A stretch of DNA of 64,000 nucleotides from Paenibacillus hexagrammi (lineage in GTDB: Bacteria; Bacillota; Bacilli; Paenibacillales; NBRC-103111). Shown one piece after another: positions 9,008-16,908 of this stretch. Positions within the stretch are counted from its first letter, which is position 1, and every line of letters starts with the position of its first letter. The DNA is taken from the NCBI RefSeq assembly GCF_021513275.1, contig NZ_CP090978.1:1302001-1366000 (forward strand), given 5' to 3'. Both the position numbers and the translations under genes were made by a program. The notes below the pieces were generated by a model. The model did no database searches, was not told the origin of the DNA, and saw only the letters and a program-made list of their open reading frames with translations.

Positions 9008-10141
9008 ATGAACATAAATGCCAAAGCGGCCAGCTTGCCGCTGCCGGAATTGTCACCGGCATTCGATCCGTGGGATCCCTTGCGGTCGTATCAAAAGTAT
9101 GGGAAGCACGTGCTAACCAGTGTGGAATTAACAATCACGAATCTGTGCAATATGCGTTGTGAGCATTGTGCTGTCGGAGATTCATTAACGATGTCCGAAG
9201 GGCCGCGGATTCCCGTGACCGAGCTGCTTCGGAGGCTTGATCAAGTGGAGCATCTGGAGACGATCAGCATTACAGGCGGAGAGCCGTCTTATCAGGAGAA
9301 AACCGTTAAAGAGTACATTCTGCCTGTTCTCCGATATGCGCGGGAACGCGGTATTCGCTCTCAAATCAATTCCAATTTGACGTTAGGCTTAAACCGATAT
9401 GAAATAATCGCACCGTATTTAGATGTGATGCACATCTCGTTTAATTATTTGAATGCAGAGGATTTTCACCGGGTCGGTTTCGTGAACAGCGGACATCCCG
9501 TCGGACTGGAGACGGCATCGCGAATGTACGAGAAGATGGTTGAAAATACGATTGCGCTCAGTAAGGGCGGTCTATTCGTATCCGCAGAGTCCATGATTAA
9601 TACTCGCACGCATGAGAAGCTTGTCGATATACATAAGCTAATAGTAGAGATGGGCTGTTTGCGCCATGAAGTTCATCCGATGTACCCGAGCTCGTTTGCC
9701 GCTCATCTGCCTATGCTCTCTCTGGATGAGCTGCGTGCGGCTATACATCGTCTGCTTGATGACCGAAATCAAGACATCTGGATGCTGTTCGGTACACTCC
9801 CGTTCTTTGCATGCAATGACAACATCAAGGACCGTGAGCTTGTAAAAAGAATGCGGGATGAACGCAATGTGACAACGAGGAATGATCCGGACGGACGAAA
9901 TCGGTTGAATCTGAACTTGTTTACCGGGGAAGTGTATGTAACCGATTTTGCCAATGAACCTCCACTGGGCAATGTGCTTCAGGATGACCTGGATACGATT
10001 TTTGCCAGATGGGACAGCAATCCGTTGAATCAGCGTGTGAATTGTTATTGCAGTGCAGCCTCGTGCTGCGGTCCTAATCTGCTGGTGGCGGATTCCTACT
10101 ATCGAAATGTGGATTTCAAAAGTCGAAAAGCAATCATCTAA
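9008..10141 (+). CDS. yfkAB: Radical SAM protein with C-terminal CxC motif (YfkAB family)
   Basis: 377-residue cytoplasmic protein. The radical SAM cluster motif CNMRCEHC (Cys47, 51, 54; CxxxCxxC) is followed by the SAM-binding ITGGEPS loop at about 95-101. Near the C-terminus lies VNCYCSAASCCGPN, the CxCxxxxC motif that defines the YfkAB radical SAM family and may hold a second Fe-S cluster. The reaction is not known for this family. It is close to the next gene (26 bp) and may be co-transcribed with it. ATG 9008 with GGTCAGGTG as a weak SD. Confidence 0.9.
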   Translation: MNINAKAASLPLPELSPAFDPWDPLRSYQKYGKHVLTSVELTITNLCNMRCEHCAVGDSLTMSEGPRIPVTELLRRLDQVEHLETISITGGEPSYQEKTVKEYILPVLRYARERGIRSQINSNLTLGLNRYEIIAPYLDVMHISFNYLNAEDFHRVGFVNSGHPVGLETASRMYEKMVENTIALSKGGLFVSAESMINTRTHEKLVDIHKLIVEMGCLRHEVHPMYPSSFAAHLPMLSLDELRAAIHRLLDDRNQDIWMLFGTLPFFACNDNIKDRELVKRMRDERNVTTRNDPDGRNRLNLNLFTGEVYVTDFANEPPLGNVLQDDLDTIFARWDSNPLNQRVNCYCSAASCCGPNLLVADSYYRNVDFKSRKAII

Positions 10142-10167
10142 TCTTTTTCTGAAGGAGATCCTTTTCG

Positions 10168-11487
10168 TTGGAACATACATCGTTTGAATTCGACCTAATA
10201 TTTCTTAATATGGCCTTAGTGATTTTTTTGGTGCTGCTAAACGGCTTCTTTGTTGCTGCGGAGTTTGCTCTGGTGAAGGTGCGCCAGTCCCGGCTTCAGC
10301 AGCTGGTCAATGAAGGCAGCGGAAAAGCTCAATATGCCATGACGGTAACCTCGCAGCTGGATACCTACCTATCCGCGACGCAGCTTGGTATTACGCTCGC
10401 TTCGCTTGGACTTGGCTGGGTCGGGGAGCCGGCCGTCTCCGAGCTGATTATGGAGCCGCTGCTGCATACCCTGCATATTGAACCCTCCGTGTATACCAAT
10501 ACGCTTTCGTTTGTCGTATCGTTTGCCTTTATTACGTTTATGCACATTGTCCTTGGCGAACTGGCGCCAAAATCGTTTGCCATTCAAAAGGCGGAAACCA
10601 CCTCCTTATGGCTGTCTGCGCCGCTGCTTTTTTTCTATAAAATCTTTAGACCGATAATTTGGATGTTAAACGTAGCAGCCAACGCATTTCTAAGATGGAT
10701 CGGTGTAGAGCCTGCAAGTGAGCACGAAGCGGCGCACACAGAGGAAGAGATCCGCATCTTGATGGATGAAAGCGTTAAGAGCGGTCATATCGATCAAGAT
10801 GAGATGGTGCTGTTCGACAACATATTTGAGTTCTCCGAACGCATTGCTAGAGAGGTTATGCTGCCGCGGACCGATATGGACTGCTTATTCCTGGATTTAT
10901 CGTTTTTGGAAAATTTGCAAATGGTGCATGAGACCAAGCATACTCGGTACCCGGTCGGAGTCGAGGATAAGGACCAGATTGTCGGCTTTGTTCATATTGC
11001 CGATTTACTGACGGCTGACCCCGATGAGGAGCAGGATTTGCAGACATTCATTCGACCGATTCTAAACGTGCCGGAATCCATGGAGGTTAGCCGGGTGCTT
11101 AAGCTGATGCAGAAGAAGCATTCGCAGCTGGCTGTTGTCATCGACGAGTATGGCGGTACTGCAGGTCTGTTAACACTGGAAGACATTTTGGAAGAGATTG
11201 TCGGCGAGCTGCACGATGAATTTGATATTGATGAGCGACCTGGCATAGAGGTAAAGGACACGTACACTTCGGTAGATGGTCGAATGCTGATCGAGGATGT
11301 TAATGATACGCTGGGACTGGAAATTGAGGACGATGAGGTTGATTCGATTGGCGGGTGGCTGTTCAAGAAGCTTGAAGGCGCACCGGTCAAAGGAAAGAAA
11401 GTCGAGTTCGGAGAGCATATCTTCGAAGTTTCCGAAGTCGATCGACTGCGAATTGTAAGGGTTCATATTAGCAAGTCAGCTCAGTAA
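10168..11487 (+). CDS. Hemolysin/CNNM-CorC family membrane protein
   Basis: 439 residues. An N-terminal DUF21/CNNM transmembrane domain (about residues 8-200, four hydrophobic helices, FFVAAEFALVK) is followed by a CBS pair (about 215-340, with HSQLAVVIDEYGGTAGLLTLE) and a C-terminal CorC/HlyC transporter-associated domain (about 350-437, DVNDTLGLEIEDDEVDSIGGWL). Family members are linked to magnesium export or homeostasis; the hemolysin name is historical. The start is TTG 10168, preceded by AAGGAGAT; no better ATG exists. It begins 26 bp after the radical SAM gene and ends 27 bp before the AI-2E gene, so all three may form an operon. Confidence 0.92.
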   Translation: MEHTSFEFDLIFLNMALVIFLVLLNGFFVAAEFALVKVRQSRLQQLVNEGSGKAQYAMTVTSQLDTYLSATQLGITLASLGLGWVGEPAVSELIMEPLLHTLHIEPSVYTNTLSFVVSFAFITFMHIVLGELAPKSFAIQKAETTSLWLSAPLLFFYKIFRPIIWMLNVAANAFLRWIGVEPASEHEAAHTEEEIRILMDESVKSGHIDQDEMVLFDNIFEFSERIAREVMLPRTDMDCLFLDLSFLENLQMVHETKHTRYPVGVEDKDQIVGFVHIADLLTADPDEEQDLQTFIRPILNVPESMEVSRVLKLMQKKHSQLAVVIDEYGGTAGLLTLEDILEEIVGELHDEFDIDERPGIEVKDTYTSVDGRMLIEDVNDTLGLEIEDDEVDSIGGWLFKKLEGAPVKGKKVEFGEHIFEVSEVDRLRIVRVHISKSAQ

Positions 11488-11514
11488 AGGAAACGAAAGA
11501 GGTTGAGGACTCCT

Positions 11515-12561
11515 ATGTCTTTGAAAACCGTGGTTATTATGGTTCTTGGACTGCTGCTCTTGTATGGATTGTTTACGATCGGACTGCCTTTTCTCACTGC
11601 GCTTGTTACTGCGATTTTTTTAGATCCGATTACGCGTCTTGTTATGCGCACTTCCAGAATGAATCGGGTTGCTTCGGCTACAATCGTAAGCACACTTTTT
11701 ACGCTGCTGGCGCTGACCCTGATTTATTTCATCGGTCTGAATGTAGTAACGGAGCTGATCGAGCTTGGACGCAAGGCACCGAATTATATGGACGAAGTGA
11801 ATCGGTATGCGGACCAGGCCGTCAAGCAGACGCAGATTTTTTATGAGTCGTTATCGCCGGATATGGCCGATCAGCTGCAGTCGTGGCTGGAAAGCAGCAC
11901 GGCGTCTCTGACTGAAACGTTAACGAAAGTGCTTACAGGCATATCAGGTTATTTTATCAATGTGGCGGGGAAAATCCCGAACGTCTTGATGTGGCTGGTT
12001 GTCTATCTGATTGCTCTTTATCTGTTTACGTTTAGCTTACCCGCACTTAAAGCAGCGTTCCTATCTATGTTCGAAGAGCGTTCCAAAGGGAAAATGAACC
12101 ATGTACTGCTCAACCTGCGGCTCGCGGTCTTCGGTTTTATCCGAGCTCAGCTAATCATGGCGCTGTTCACGTATCTGGTTACCTTCGTCGGTCTATTGAT
12201 TCTGCGTACGGAGTATCCGCTAGCCATATCGATTCTGGTTATGGTGATGGAATTTGTACCTGTTGTCGGAACAGGGCTCGTCTTTATTCCTTGGTTTTCG
12301 TATCAGCTTCTCGTGGGGCATACAACGATGGGAATCAGCTTGCTCGTTCTATTCCTTATTCTTACCATTTTCCGCCGTATCGTCGAGCCTAAGGTACTGA
12401 GCGATGCTGTCGGCATCAATGCTCTGGCTGCATTAATCAGCCTGTATGTGGGGTTTGAGCTGATGGGGCTTATGGGATTGTTCCTCGGACCGCTCGTAGT
12501 CATTATCTATCAAGCGATGCGAAAAGCGGGGCTGCTTAAGCTTAATATCAAATTAGATTGA
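11515..12561 (+). CDS. AI-2E family transporter / YtvI-like membrane protein
   Basis: 348-residue protein with about eight hydrophobic helices in the PerM/AI-2E family layout: two N-terminal helices, a long soluble segment (about residues 70-150), then the conserved C-terminal helix cluster (EFVPVVGTGLVFIPW, about residues 245-259, and RRIVEPKVLSDAVGINALAALISL split over two helices). Paralogous to the YtvI gene at 47369. Substrate unknown. Start taken as ATG 11515 behind GAGG at 11505-11508; the TTG at 11503 would put the SD inside the coding region. The HAD phosphatase gene follows after 25 bp. Confidence 0.85.
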   Translation: MSLKTVVIMVLGLLLLYGLFTIGLPFLTALVTAIFLDPITRLVMRTSRMNRVASATIVSTLFTLLALTLIYFIGLNVVTELIELGRKAPNYMDEVNRYADQAVKQTQIFYESLSPDMADQLQSWLESSTASLTETLTKVLTGISGYFINVAGKIPNVLMWLVVYLIALYLFTFSLPALKAAFLSMFEERSKGKMNHVLLNLRLAVFGFIRAQLIMALFTYLVTFVGLLILRTEYPLAISILVMVMEFVPVVGTGLVFIPWFSYQLLVGHTTMGISLLVLFLILTIFRRIVEPKVLSDAVGINALAALISLYVGFELMGLMGLFLGPLVVIIYQAMRKAGLLKLNIKLD

Positions 12562-12586
12562 ACATAAAGGAGCAGGGACTTCCTGT

Positions 12587-13285
12587 ATGAAGCTTGTATT
12601 ATTCGATTTGGACGACACACTGTTTGATTTCAGCCGGACATGGGATATCGTATTAAAACGAATGTTCGCTGAGCATACCGTGACTCGAGTTTACGAAACG
12701 GAAGCCTTCTTCGAGGCATTCCAGCGCAAGAGCGATGAATTGTATGCTTTGTATGAGCAGAGAATTTGTACCATTGAGGAATACCGCTGCCGCAGATTGA
12801 TAGAGACACTAAAGGACTATGGCTGCGAGATGAGCACGAGCCAAGCCATGGCATTTAATCTCGAATTTGTCCGGCAATATCTAGATAGCTTAGAGCCCGA
12901 CAAGAAGGTGCAAGACTTGCTGCATAAGCTGGAGGAGAGCTACTTGCTTGGCATTATTACGAATGGTCCGCATGATATGCAGGAGGCTAAGCTGGAAAAG
13001 CTGGGATTGAAGAGATTTTTCCAGGCTGACCGTGTATGGATATCGAATGCAGTCGGTGTGGCCAAGCCTGATCCTCGAATTTACCAAATGGCTTTGGATC
13101 ATTTTGGCGTATCTCCGGAGGATGCCCTCTTTGTGGGAGATTCCTGGCCGGCGGATGTGGCCGGTCCGATTCGGATCGGTATGCAGGCGGTTTGGTTGAA
13201 CAAATATGGCAAAGAACCTGGACGGAATGCTGTGCCACGGGCTATCATCAAAGAGCTTCATGAACTTATTGATTTATTATCATAA
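12587..13285 (+). CDS. HAD superfamily hydrolase (YjjG-like)
   Basis: 232-residue cytoplasmic phosphatase of the HAD class. Motif I is DLDDTLFDF at residues 6-14, motif II is IITNG at about 125, the motif III lysine lies in GVAKPDPRIY (about 161-170) and motif IV is FVGDSWPADV (about 183-192). An all-alpha cap lies between motifs I and II. Overall similarity is to YjjG/YfnB-type nucleotidases, but the substrate cannot be read from the sequence. Transcribed with the AI-2E gene 25 bp upstream; a bidirectional terminator separates it from the convergent NlpC/P60 gene. Confidence 0.88.
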   Translation: MKLVLFDLDDTLFDFSRTWDIVLKRMFAEHTVTRVYETEAFFEAFQRKSDELYALYEQRICTIEEYRCRRLIETLKDYGCEMSTSQAMAFNLEFVRQYLDSLEPDKKVQDLLHKLEESYLLGIITNGPHDMQEAKLEKLGLKRFFQADRVWISNAVGVAKPDPRIYQMALDHFGVSPEDALFVGDSWPADVAGPIRIGMQAVWLNKYGKEPGRNAVPRAIIKELHELIDLLS

Positions 13286-13343
13286 AAAAGACCGCTTTTC
13301 TCTGAACTGCATGTGAACTGCAGCTGGGGAGGAGCGGTCTTTT
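13286..13343. terminator. Bidirectional terminator between convergent genes
   Basis: AAAAGACCGCT (13286-13296 region) pairs with AGCGGTCTTTT (13333-13343). The A-run on one side and T-run on the other let it serve both the HAD gene (+) and the NlpC/P60 gene (-). Confidence 0.8.
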
Positions 13344-13361
13344 GGTCTTTCTTGCAGCCGA

Positions 13362-14045
13362 TTAGTAGACTCGTTTTGCTCCTACATATCTAGGTCCCCA
13401 ATACGAGCTGTCCATGTTTTGAGGATATATGCCGGCGGAACGGGTCGCGGAAATGAATTGATTATTTCCTAAGTAGAAGCCGACATGATCGACGACACCG
13501 GTCTGAGCGATGCTAAAGAAGACAAGATCTCCCGGCATGAGCTTTGTTTTGGATATAGAGATTCCCTGCCCGTACAGCGCACTCGAGGTCGTCCGGGTTG
13601 TGGAGACGCCGTTTGTTTTAAACAAGTAATAGACGAACCCGGAGCAGTCAAAGCCTTGCGGCGTAGTCCCGCCCCACAGATAAGGAACATGCAAATAATT
13701 CATAGCGTCTTCCATCATCGTCTTCTTGGTCAATGCGTGGGCAATGCTCGTCTGGGTTGTGCTGTCAGCGATGCCGGTGATGGGCAGTCCGTATGCGGTC
13801 TGGTAAGCTTTTACGGAGGCTTCGGTGATCGTGCCGAAATAGCCGGTAGCCGTTGGGTATGTAAAGTAGCCGAGAGTCTTCAGATTTTGTTGAAGCAGAG
13901 TGACGGAACTGCTGGAAGTGCCGATAGCAAGAGAAGCGGCGGTCGTTGAAGTTGCTGCGACTGCAGGTGAGGTGTATGTGACACTCCCCGCGGAAACGGT
14001 CAGTAACATGGCGGCTGCAGCGAGTAACCAGTTGCGTTTAATCAT
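13362..14045 (-). CDS. NlpC/P60 cell-wall endopeptidase with peptidoglycan-binding domain
   Basis: 227-residue secreted protein. Residues 1 to about 30 are a signal peptide (MIKRNWLL, hydrophobic core, cleavage near AVA-ATS). Residues about 45-105 form a PG_binding_1 domain (VTLLQQNLKTLGYF ... VKAYQTAYGL). Residues about 110-227 form the NlpC/P60 domain with catalytic Cys134 in GFDCSGFV and His187 in VVDHVGF. It should cleave gamma-D-glutamyl-meso-DAP bonds in peptide stems. ATG start at 14045 behind GGGAGGAAA. It converges with the HAD gene and is divergent from cotJ. Confidence 0.93.
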   Translation of the reverse strand: MIKRNWLLAAAAMLLTVSAGSVTYTSPAVAATSTTAASLAIGTSSSSVTLLQQNLKTLGYFTYPTATGYFGTITEASVKAYQTAYGLPITGIADSTTQTSIAHALTKKTMMEDAMNYLHVPYLWGGTTPQGFDCSGFVYYLFKTNGVSTTRTTSSALYGQGISISKTKLMPGDLVFFSIAQTGVVDHVGFYLGNNQFISATRSAGIYPQNMDSSYWGPRYVGAKRVY

Positions 14046-14239
14046 CGGTATTTCCTCCCAAGTATGGTAGTTAGAATAAGGAATGGTTGGCTACATTGTA
14101 TCTTCGAAGATGACGGATGGACAATGCAGAAATATTGGAAACCGTGTGATTTTGGCCAAGTTATGCGGCATATAACCTTTACATAGGCCTCTGACATACT
14201 GCCAGAGCTATAAGCATGCTTGCGAGAAGGAGGAACACT

Positions 14240-14467
14240 ATGCATTCGCAATTCAAGGAATTTCCGATTTTTGCAGGGCCCTTTGACCCGTGTCCACCCA
14301 TAGGTTGTAAGTACTATAACACGCCGCCCCAGCTGTATATGGGCTTTCAGCCACCGGGATTGCCGCAATTTAGCCCGTACGAGGCTCTGAAGATCGGTAC
14401 GCTATGGCCTGCTCTCTTTGGTCCTTATGAGCCTAAAGCCGCTTTCGGAGGGAGGTCATCTTCATGA
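14240..14467 (+). CDS. cotJA: Spore coat-associated protein CotJA
   Basis: 75-residue Pro/Gly/Phe-rich protein ([19 protein letters not shown]) typical of CotJA, first gene of the cotJABC operon that helps assemble the inner spore coat in the mother cell. Start at ATG 14240 because GAAGGAGG lies at 14226-14233. Its TGA overlaps the cotJB ATG (ATGA at 14464-14467), so the two are translationally coupled. In B. subtilis the operon is SigE-dependent; here only a weak candidate -10, CATACT, is seen at about 14187. Confidence 0.92.
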   Translation: MHSQFKEFPIFAGPFDPCPPIGCKYYNTPPQLYMGFQPPGLPQFSPYEALKIGTLWPALFGPYEPKAAFGGRSSS

Positions 14468-14728
14468 ATACGATCTGTTCCGATGAATATTACAAGCAGC
14501 TCCATGATTTGCAGGCTGTGGATTTTGTTCTTGTTGAGCTCACCCTCTATCTGGACACCCACCCGGACGATCTGGCGGCAATCGAGCAGTATAATCAATT
14601 CGCTCAAAAAAAGGATGCAGCTGTGCCATCAATTTGAATTGGAGTTCGGTCCGTTAAAGCATTTCGGTCAAAGCTTTACGAAATACCCGTGGCAGTGGGC
14701 CGAAGGGCCATGGCCATGGCAAGTGTGA
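14464..14728 (+). CDS. cotJB: Spore coat protein CotJB, frame interrupted at an A7 run
   Basis: The reading frame from ATG 14464 matches CotJB through YNQFAQKK and then stops early at 14637. The rest of the family ([18 protein letters not shown] ... YPWQW ... WPWQV) continues in the next frame to 14728. The break is exactly at a run of seven A (14606-14612); six A would give [11 protein letters not shown] and an 87-residue protein, the normal CotJB size. CotJB is the second member of the cotJABC coat module. A one-base sequencing error is the simplest reading; a true mutation is possible. Confidence 0.88.
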
Positions 14729-14746
14729 GAGGAGGCCTAAACCCGA

Positions 14747-15316
14747 ATGTGGATTTACGAAAAGAAACTTCAGTATCCAGTTCGCGTTAGTAAATGCGAT
14801 CCTTATATGGCAAAGCTGCTTCTGGAGCAATACGGAGGTGCGGACGGCGAGCTGGCAGCTGCTCTGCGATACTTGAATCAGCGGTATTCGATTCCGGATA
14901 AGGTAATTGGATTACTAACCGATATTGGCACGGAAGAATTCGCCCATTTAGAAATGATTGCTACGATGGTTTACAAATTGACGAAAGACGCAACGCCCGA
15001 TCAACTGAGGGCGGCAGGTCTGAGCGATCATTATGTAAGTCATGACAGCGCCTTGTTTTACCAGAATGCAGCAGGTGTGCCGTGGACGGCCGCCTACATA
15101 CAAGCAAAGGGTGACCCTATTGCGGATCTCTATGAGGATATTGCAGCGGAAGAGAAGGCTAGAGCAACGTACCAGTGGCTGATTGATATGACAGATGACG
15201 TGGATCTGCAGGACGGCTTGAAATTCCTGAGGGAGAGAGAAATCGTTCACTCTATGCGCTTCCGGGAAGCTGTGGAAATTTTGAAGGACGATCGGCAGAC
15301 GAAGAAAGTATTTTAA
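14747..15316 (+). CDS. cotJC: Spore coat protein CotJC (manganese catalase-like)
   Basis: 189-residue ferritin-like four-helix protein related to manganese catalases. Metal-ligand Glu/His pairs are visible in EEFAHLEMIATMV (about residues 64-76) and in the DIAAEEKARATYQWL (about 129-143) and EIVHSMRFREAVEI (about 164-177) helices. Third gene of cotJABC; ATG 14747 lies 18 bp after the cotJB family stop, behind GAGAGGAGG. Length and sequence are normal for CotJC. A strong terminator follows. Confidence 0.95.
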   Translation: MWIYEKKLQYPVRVSKCDPYMAKLLLEQYGGADGELAAALRYLNQRYSIPDKVIGLLTDIGTEEFAHLEMIATMVYKLTKDATPDQLRAAGLSDHYVSHDSALFYQNAAGVPWTAAYIQAKGDPIADLYEDIAAEEKARATYQWLIDMTDDVDLQDGLKFLREREIVHSMRFREAVEILKDDRQTKKVF

Positions 15317-15320
15317 ACGA

Positions 15321-15356
15321 AAGCCAACCGGAGTCATATGCCGGTTGGCTTGTTTT
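15321..15356 (+). terminator. Terminator of the cotJ operon
   Basis: Perfect 11-bp stem AAGCCAACCGG / CCGGTTGGCTT (15321-15331 and 15341-15351) with a TGTTTT tail, 4 bp after the cotJC stop. Confidence 0.85.
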
Positions 15357-15397
15357 ACTAGAGAAATTTTAAGTTGTATCCTTTTCTTCGCATCAAC

Positions 15398-15443
15398 CTT
15401 GACAAACACGCTCGTCCTTGAAGTACGACGAACTCGGTTATCC
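15398..15443 (+). repeat. Dispersed 46-bp intergenic repeat, copy A
   Basis: Begins CTTGACAAAC and ends TTATCC, with an internal TCGTCCT and GACGAA that can pair. Aligns without gaps over 46 bp with 25403-25448, about three quarters of positions being identical. It lies between the convergent cotJC and ydcF genes. Confidence 0.7.
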
Positions 15444-15557
15444 TTGCTTTATATAAATTCGGTGTTCCTCGCAAAAGCACCTGACGTCAGTCTGGAAGTC
15501 AAAGCTCCACTTTGTGGAGCGAGTTTAGACTCGAATGCAAGAGAAGTGGCAGGGCTC

Positions 15558-16307
15558 CTAACCGGCTAACATCCCCACGTATTCTTTCAGTGCCATAGCT
15601 GTTGCCATAAGCCCTGAGTAGGAAGGAATGAAGGTGAAGGTGTAAGTCTGCAGACGGCTGCTGACTTGATAGTCTGTGGGATACGGCTGCACTTCCACGT
15701 GATTGGCACGAAATAGCTTAACCGAACGCGGCATATGGAAAGCGGAGGTAACCAGAACCGGGTGCTTCCACTGGTGCTGCTCCAGAATCGCTTTGGTATT
15801 CGCTGCGTTTTCTTTTGTATTACGGCTTGAATCGTCCATCGTGATGCTGGATTCTGGCACTCCCAAAGCGAGCAGATGCCGTTTGGCGATTTGCGATTCA
15901 TTGCCTGTGTCGGCAAACACTTGTCCGCCCGACAATACAATCGGCAGCTGGGTACGGCGGTAGAGCTCTGCTATCGTCAGCACGCGGGCAGCCGTGTTAG
16001 GACTCAGGTGTCCTTCACCTTGCGTCAAAGGATCGGGTGTGCCCAATACGGCGCCTCCGGTGAGCATGACCAGCACATCGCCCTTGACATCCGCAGGAGG
16101 CGAATATCTGGCTTCCAGGCTGTGCAGCAGTGTGTAACCCATGTAAGGAGCTGAGGAGACATACAGCAGTAGAGCGGTGAGGATCACGATGAAAGAGCTG
16201 AAGAACTCCTTCTTCTGCAGCAGCCAAGCGGCGAGGATGACCAGAAGCAGGACAAAGACACCTGGCGGAAACAGCAGGGTATATACGATTTTAATGACAT
16301 AAATCAT
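15558..16307 (-). CDS. YdcF/ElyC/SanA family protein (DUF218)
   Basis: 249-residue membrane-anchored protein. Two N-terminal hydrophobic helices (about residues 8-28 and 36-55) are followed by the DUF218 domain: VLVMLTGGAVLG (about 79-90), LPIVLSGGQ (about 121-129), STRNTKE-like SSRNTKENA (about 159-167) and VTSAFHMPRS (about 186-195). Relatives such as SanA and ElyC affect envelope integrity; the biochemical activity is uncertain. The gene is alone, convergent with cotJC. Confidence 0.88.
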   Translation of the reverse strand: MIYVIKIVYTLLFPPGVFVLLLVILAAWLLQKKEFFSSFIVILTALLLYVSSAPYMGYTLLHSLEARYSPPADVKGDVLVMLTGGAVLGTPDPLTQGEGHLSPNTAARVLTIAELYRRTQLPIVLSGGQVFADTGNESQIAKRHLLALGVPESSITMDDSSRNTKENAANTKAILEQHQWKHPVLVTSAFHMPRSVKLFRANHVEVQPYPTDYQVSSRLQTYTFTFIPSYSGLMATAMALKEYVGMLAG

Positions 16308-16510
16308 GGTTGTGTGGTTCCTTTCTGTTGAGCTGAAGAAGAATGAGCGTGTACGACGATGACTGCGTAAGATGCAGTGGAAGATGCGAATCCTGGTAAT
16401 TTGAACGCTTCAGTTTCGCGCATCTTCACTTAAGTTCGCCAAATGCTGGCATTGTCCTCCTGCTGCGACTAATGGACTATGCAAAGTGAGGGAAGAGCTA
16501 CTCTTATGCA

Positions 16511-16554
16511 AAGACGCTTCCAACATCACGATTAAGCGTGGTTGGAAGCGTCTT
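16511..16554. repeat. Long inverted repeat between ydcF and nagA
   Basis: Perfect 14-bp arms AAGACGCTTCCAAC (16511-16524) and GTTGGAAGCGTCTT (16541-16554) with a nested CACG/CGTG pair. It lies about 320 bp beyond the nagA stop and 200 bp before the ydcF start. In the leftward direction it is followed only by TTTGCAT, so it is a weak terminator candidate for nagBA. Other parts of the 569-bp gap 16308-16876 hold the 58-bp repeats described separately and nothing else recognised. Confidence 0.75.
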
Positions 16555-16649
16555 AATGGGTGTAATTGTATTTGCAATATGCAATGTGAATGGATCAAAT
16601 GAAGGGGCATATCATAAGCTGGCTTATTGAAGCTTATGTGTATGAATCC

Positions 16650-16908
16650 AGCTCACAGCAGCTCCAGTTTCGTAAGGATAGCTGGGGCGTAGCCTTGCGA
16701 AACTAGAGCTGCATCTGCATCGCTTTGCTCTGCAAGGATAGCTAGAGCTAGAACTGTAGGTCAAAGCTGCATCTGCATTGCTTTGCCCTGCAAGGATAGC
16801 TGGAGCTAGAGCTGTAGGTCAAAGCTGCATCTGCATCGCTTTGCCCTGCAAGGATAGCTAGAGCTAGAGCAGTAGGTCAAAGCTGCATCTGCATCGCTTT
16901 GCCCTGCA
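16650..16908. repeat. 58-bp tandem duplication of the nagA 3' end
   Basis: Units start with GCTGCATCTGCAT at 16708, 16766, 16824 and 16882, exactly 58 bp apart. The fourth unit is the genuine 3' end of nagA: its first 27 bp (16882-16908) encode the C-terminus including MQMQL. The three others lie beyond the stop codon, each carrying a copy of these terminal codons plus about 30 bp of AAGGATAGCT-type sequence. A degenerate partial copy lies at about 16650-16707. The copies differ at only a few positions. Confidence 0.93.

Noticed and set aside
14600..14640. Programmed frameshift in cotJB at A AAA AAG
   Set aside because: The heptamer fits a -1 slippery site, but the family sequence continues in the +1 frame, which -1 slippage cannot reach. 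A one-base run-length error fits better.
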